Source: Silvanigrella aquatica (GTDB taxonomy: Bacteria > Bdellovibrionota_B > Oligoflexia > Silvanigrellales > Silvanigrellaceae). From it: DNA of 64,000 bases. A program made the translations under genes and the position numbers. The notes beneath the pieces were generated by a model. That model saw only the letters and a program-made list of their open reading frames with translations, did not search any database and had not been told where the DNA came from. This document shows positions 63,265 to 64,000 of the stretch, piece after piece. Each line of letters starts with the position of its first letter. Position 1 is the first letter of the stretch. The DNA lies in the NCBI RefSeq assembly GCF_001907975.1, contig NZ_CP017834.1:124001-188000 (forward strand), given 5' to 3'.

Positions 63265-63885
63265 ATGCAAGCTGATATGCCAACAGAGCAATATAACCTG
63301 AATCCAAATTATCCTATGGTGGATGGCATTTCTGCCCAACTTGTGCCGCAAAAAAATGAGAACATCACTTTTCCCAGAACAGTTTTTTCACTAGGCATTT
63401 ATAATGAAGTGCTCACAAATTCAACTAAAGATAATTACAGTGCTTCAGGCTATGGCGTTTCTTTTGGAATGCAGCACAAAATTAGAGGTATTTGGAAAGG
63501 CGGCCTTGATATCCGTTGGTCTGATTGGCTTGCGAACAGTACTCCGGGTTCGACATTAAGTCCTTTGGGAATTTATTCTAAAATAGAAGGCGATCCTCCT
63601 ATTGATTTTTTGGTGGGCAAGGATTGGGGTAAAATCATCCAACCTTTCTTTACGGGAGGATTGGGATATACTTTGTTTTTTAATAGCCGTTCTTGGCTTG
63701 CGGTTCAGTCGAAAACTTCTTTAGGACAAGTTTCTGTGACATATGGAGTGGGCTTTCGAATAACGTTGCCAAAATCCTTTGCACTTAGGACTTCTGTCGA
63801 AAATTGGCGGGGCGTGCAAACTTCAGATTATTCTGCTCAAATTTATCGATTGGAGATTGTATTTGGAGATGTGGACAATATTTAA
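63265..63885 (+). CDS. Unknown protein with outer-membrane-like beta strands
   Basis: 206 residues from the ATG at 63265 (GGAAG eight bases upstream); a GTG at 63250 is possible. The sequence alternates polar and aromatic residues in short strands separated by glycines (FSLGIYNEVLTNSTKDNYSASGYGVSFGMQHKIRGIWKGGLDIRWSDWL, GLGYTLFFNSRSWLAV, QVSVTYGVGFRITLP) and ends YRLEIVFGDVDNI, like a small eight-stranded outer-membrane barrel. A signal peptide is not visible in either start choice, so export would need a start further upstream or another route. Overlaps the next gene by 17 bases. Confidence 0.5.
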   Translation: MQADMPTEQYNLNPNYPMVDGISAQLVPQKNENITFPRTVFSLGIYNEVLTNSTKDNYSASGYGVSFGMQHKIRGIWKGGLDIRWSDWLANSTPGSTLSPLGIYSKIEGDPPIDFLVGKDWGKIIQPFFTGGLGYTLFFNSRSWLAVQSKTSLGQVSVTYGVGFRITLPKSFALRTSVENWRGVQTSDYSAQIYRLEIVFGDVDNI

Positions 63886-64000
63886 AATTATTTTACTAAT
63901 ATTAATAATTCCCTTTCAAGTGTTTGCACAAAATTTGAATTTGATAAATCCCGTTGCTAAGAATATTCCTGATGATGTGCAAAGTATATTTAAAAATCGA
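63869..64000 (+). CDS. Partial exported protein cut by the right window edge
   Basis: Open frame of 44 codons from the ATG at 63869 to the window end, out of frame with and overlapping the 3' end of the previous gene by 17 bases. Residues 1-20 are a clear Sec signal peptide (MWTIFKIILLILIIPFQVFA, cleaved before Gln). GGAG at 63852-63855 and GGAGA nearer the start provide ribosome binding. Coupled to the upstream beta-barrel-like gene; identity unknown. Confidence 0.7.
   Translation, partial: MWTIFKIILLILIIPFQVFAQNLNLINPVAKNIPDDVQSIFKNR

Overview
The window is a stretch of strongly AT-rich chromosome from a Gram-negative (diderm) bacterium. Supporting signs are a periplasmic DsbA-like protein, lipoproteins with clear lipoboxes, Sec signal peptides, a class A RNase P RNA, NtrY/NtrX and a bactofilin. 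AT content, the fused glyQS gene, frequent TTG starts and gene mix recall the Bdellovibrionota/Oligoflexia (Silvanigrella-like) bacteria; that placement is inference, not a database result. Almost the whole window is coding. The only long non-protein stretch holds rnpB.

Layout. 1-4664: end of one, then two complete, paralogous PotD-like periplasmic binding proteins and a hybrid histidine kinase with two C-terminal receiver domains; no ABC permease or ATPase is seen. 4676-7470 (minus): nitrilase-family hydrolase, NTF2-like/GNAT fusion and methionine aminopeptidase. 7598-12299: ntrY-ntrX and a UPF0104 membrane protein, coupled by overlapping stop/start codons. 12300-18994: small genes of mostly unknown function, with a TatA-like protein, a CbpA/DnaJ-like co-chaperone, a degenerate lytic-transglycosylase-like lipoprotein and a CheY-like regulator. 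19065-22518: an SMR exporter and two acyl-CoA dehydrogenases. 22599-24683: ribH-nusB, an unknown gene and a PilZ protein. 24702-29366 (minus): a 1554-residue secreted RTX-type protein, extremely AT-rich. 29523-34773 (minus): SNF2/SWIM helicase, penicillin-binding transpeptidase, unknown protein. 34890-38121: bactofilin, unknown, ctaA, Bcr/CflA-type MFS pump.

38142-42658 is the most clearly accessory region. An O-methyltransferase gene keeps only its C-terminal two thirds and is cut by an IS3-family element with imperfect inverted ends, an A6G frameshift site and no visible target duplication. The missing N-terminal part is not found beyond the element. Directly beyond lie two paralogous genes for exported proteins with an N-terminal F-box-like motif and leucine-rich C-termini, a design expected of effectors acting on eukaryotic cells. 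With the RTX protein they suggest a lifestyle involving eukaryotic hosts or prey.

42690-51196 (mostly minus) holds a 2Fe-2S ferredoxin, enoyl-CoA hydratase, DsbA-like and TPR proteins, an Rpn/PDDEXK protein, an alpha/beta hydrolase, an SdpI-like membrane protein, a lipoprotein, metK and rnpB. 51471-61408 is a likely operon: fused glycyl-tRNA synthetase, ribF, ppk, ppx and a secreted protein of unknown function. The window ends with an MFS transporter, rnhA and two unknown genes, the last cut by the window edge. No tRNA gene, rRNA, CRISPR array or replication origin was recognised.
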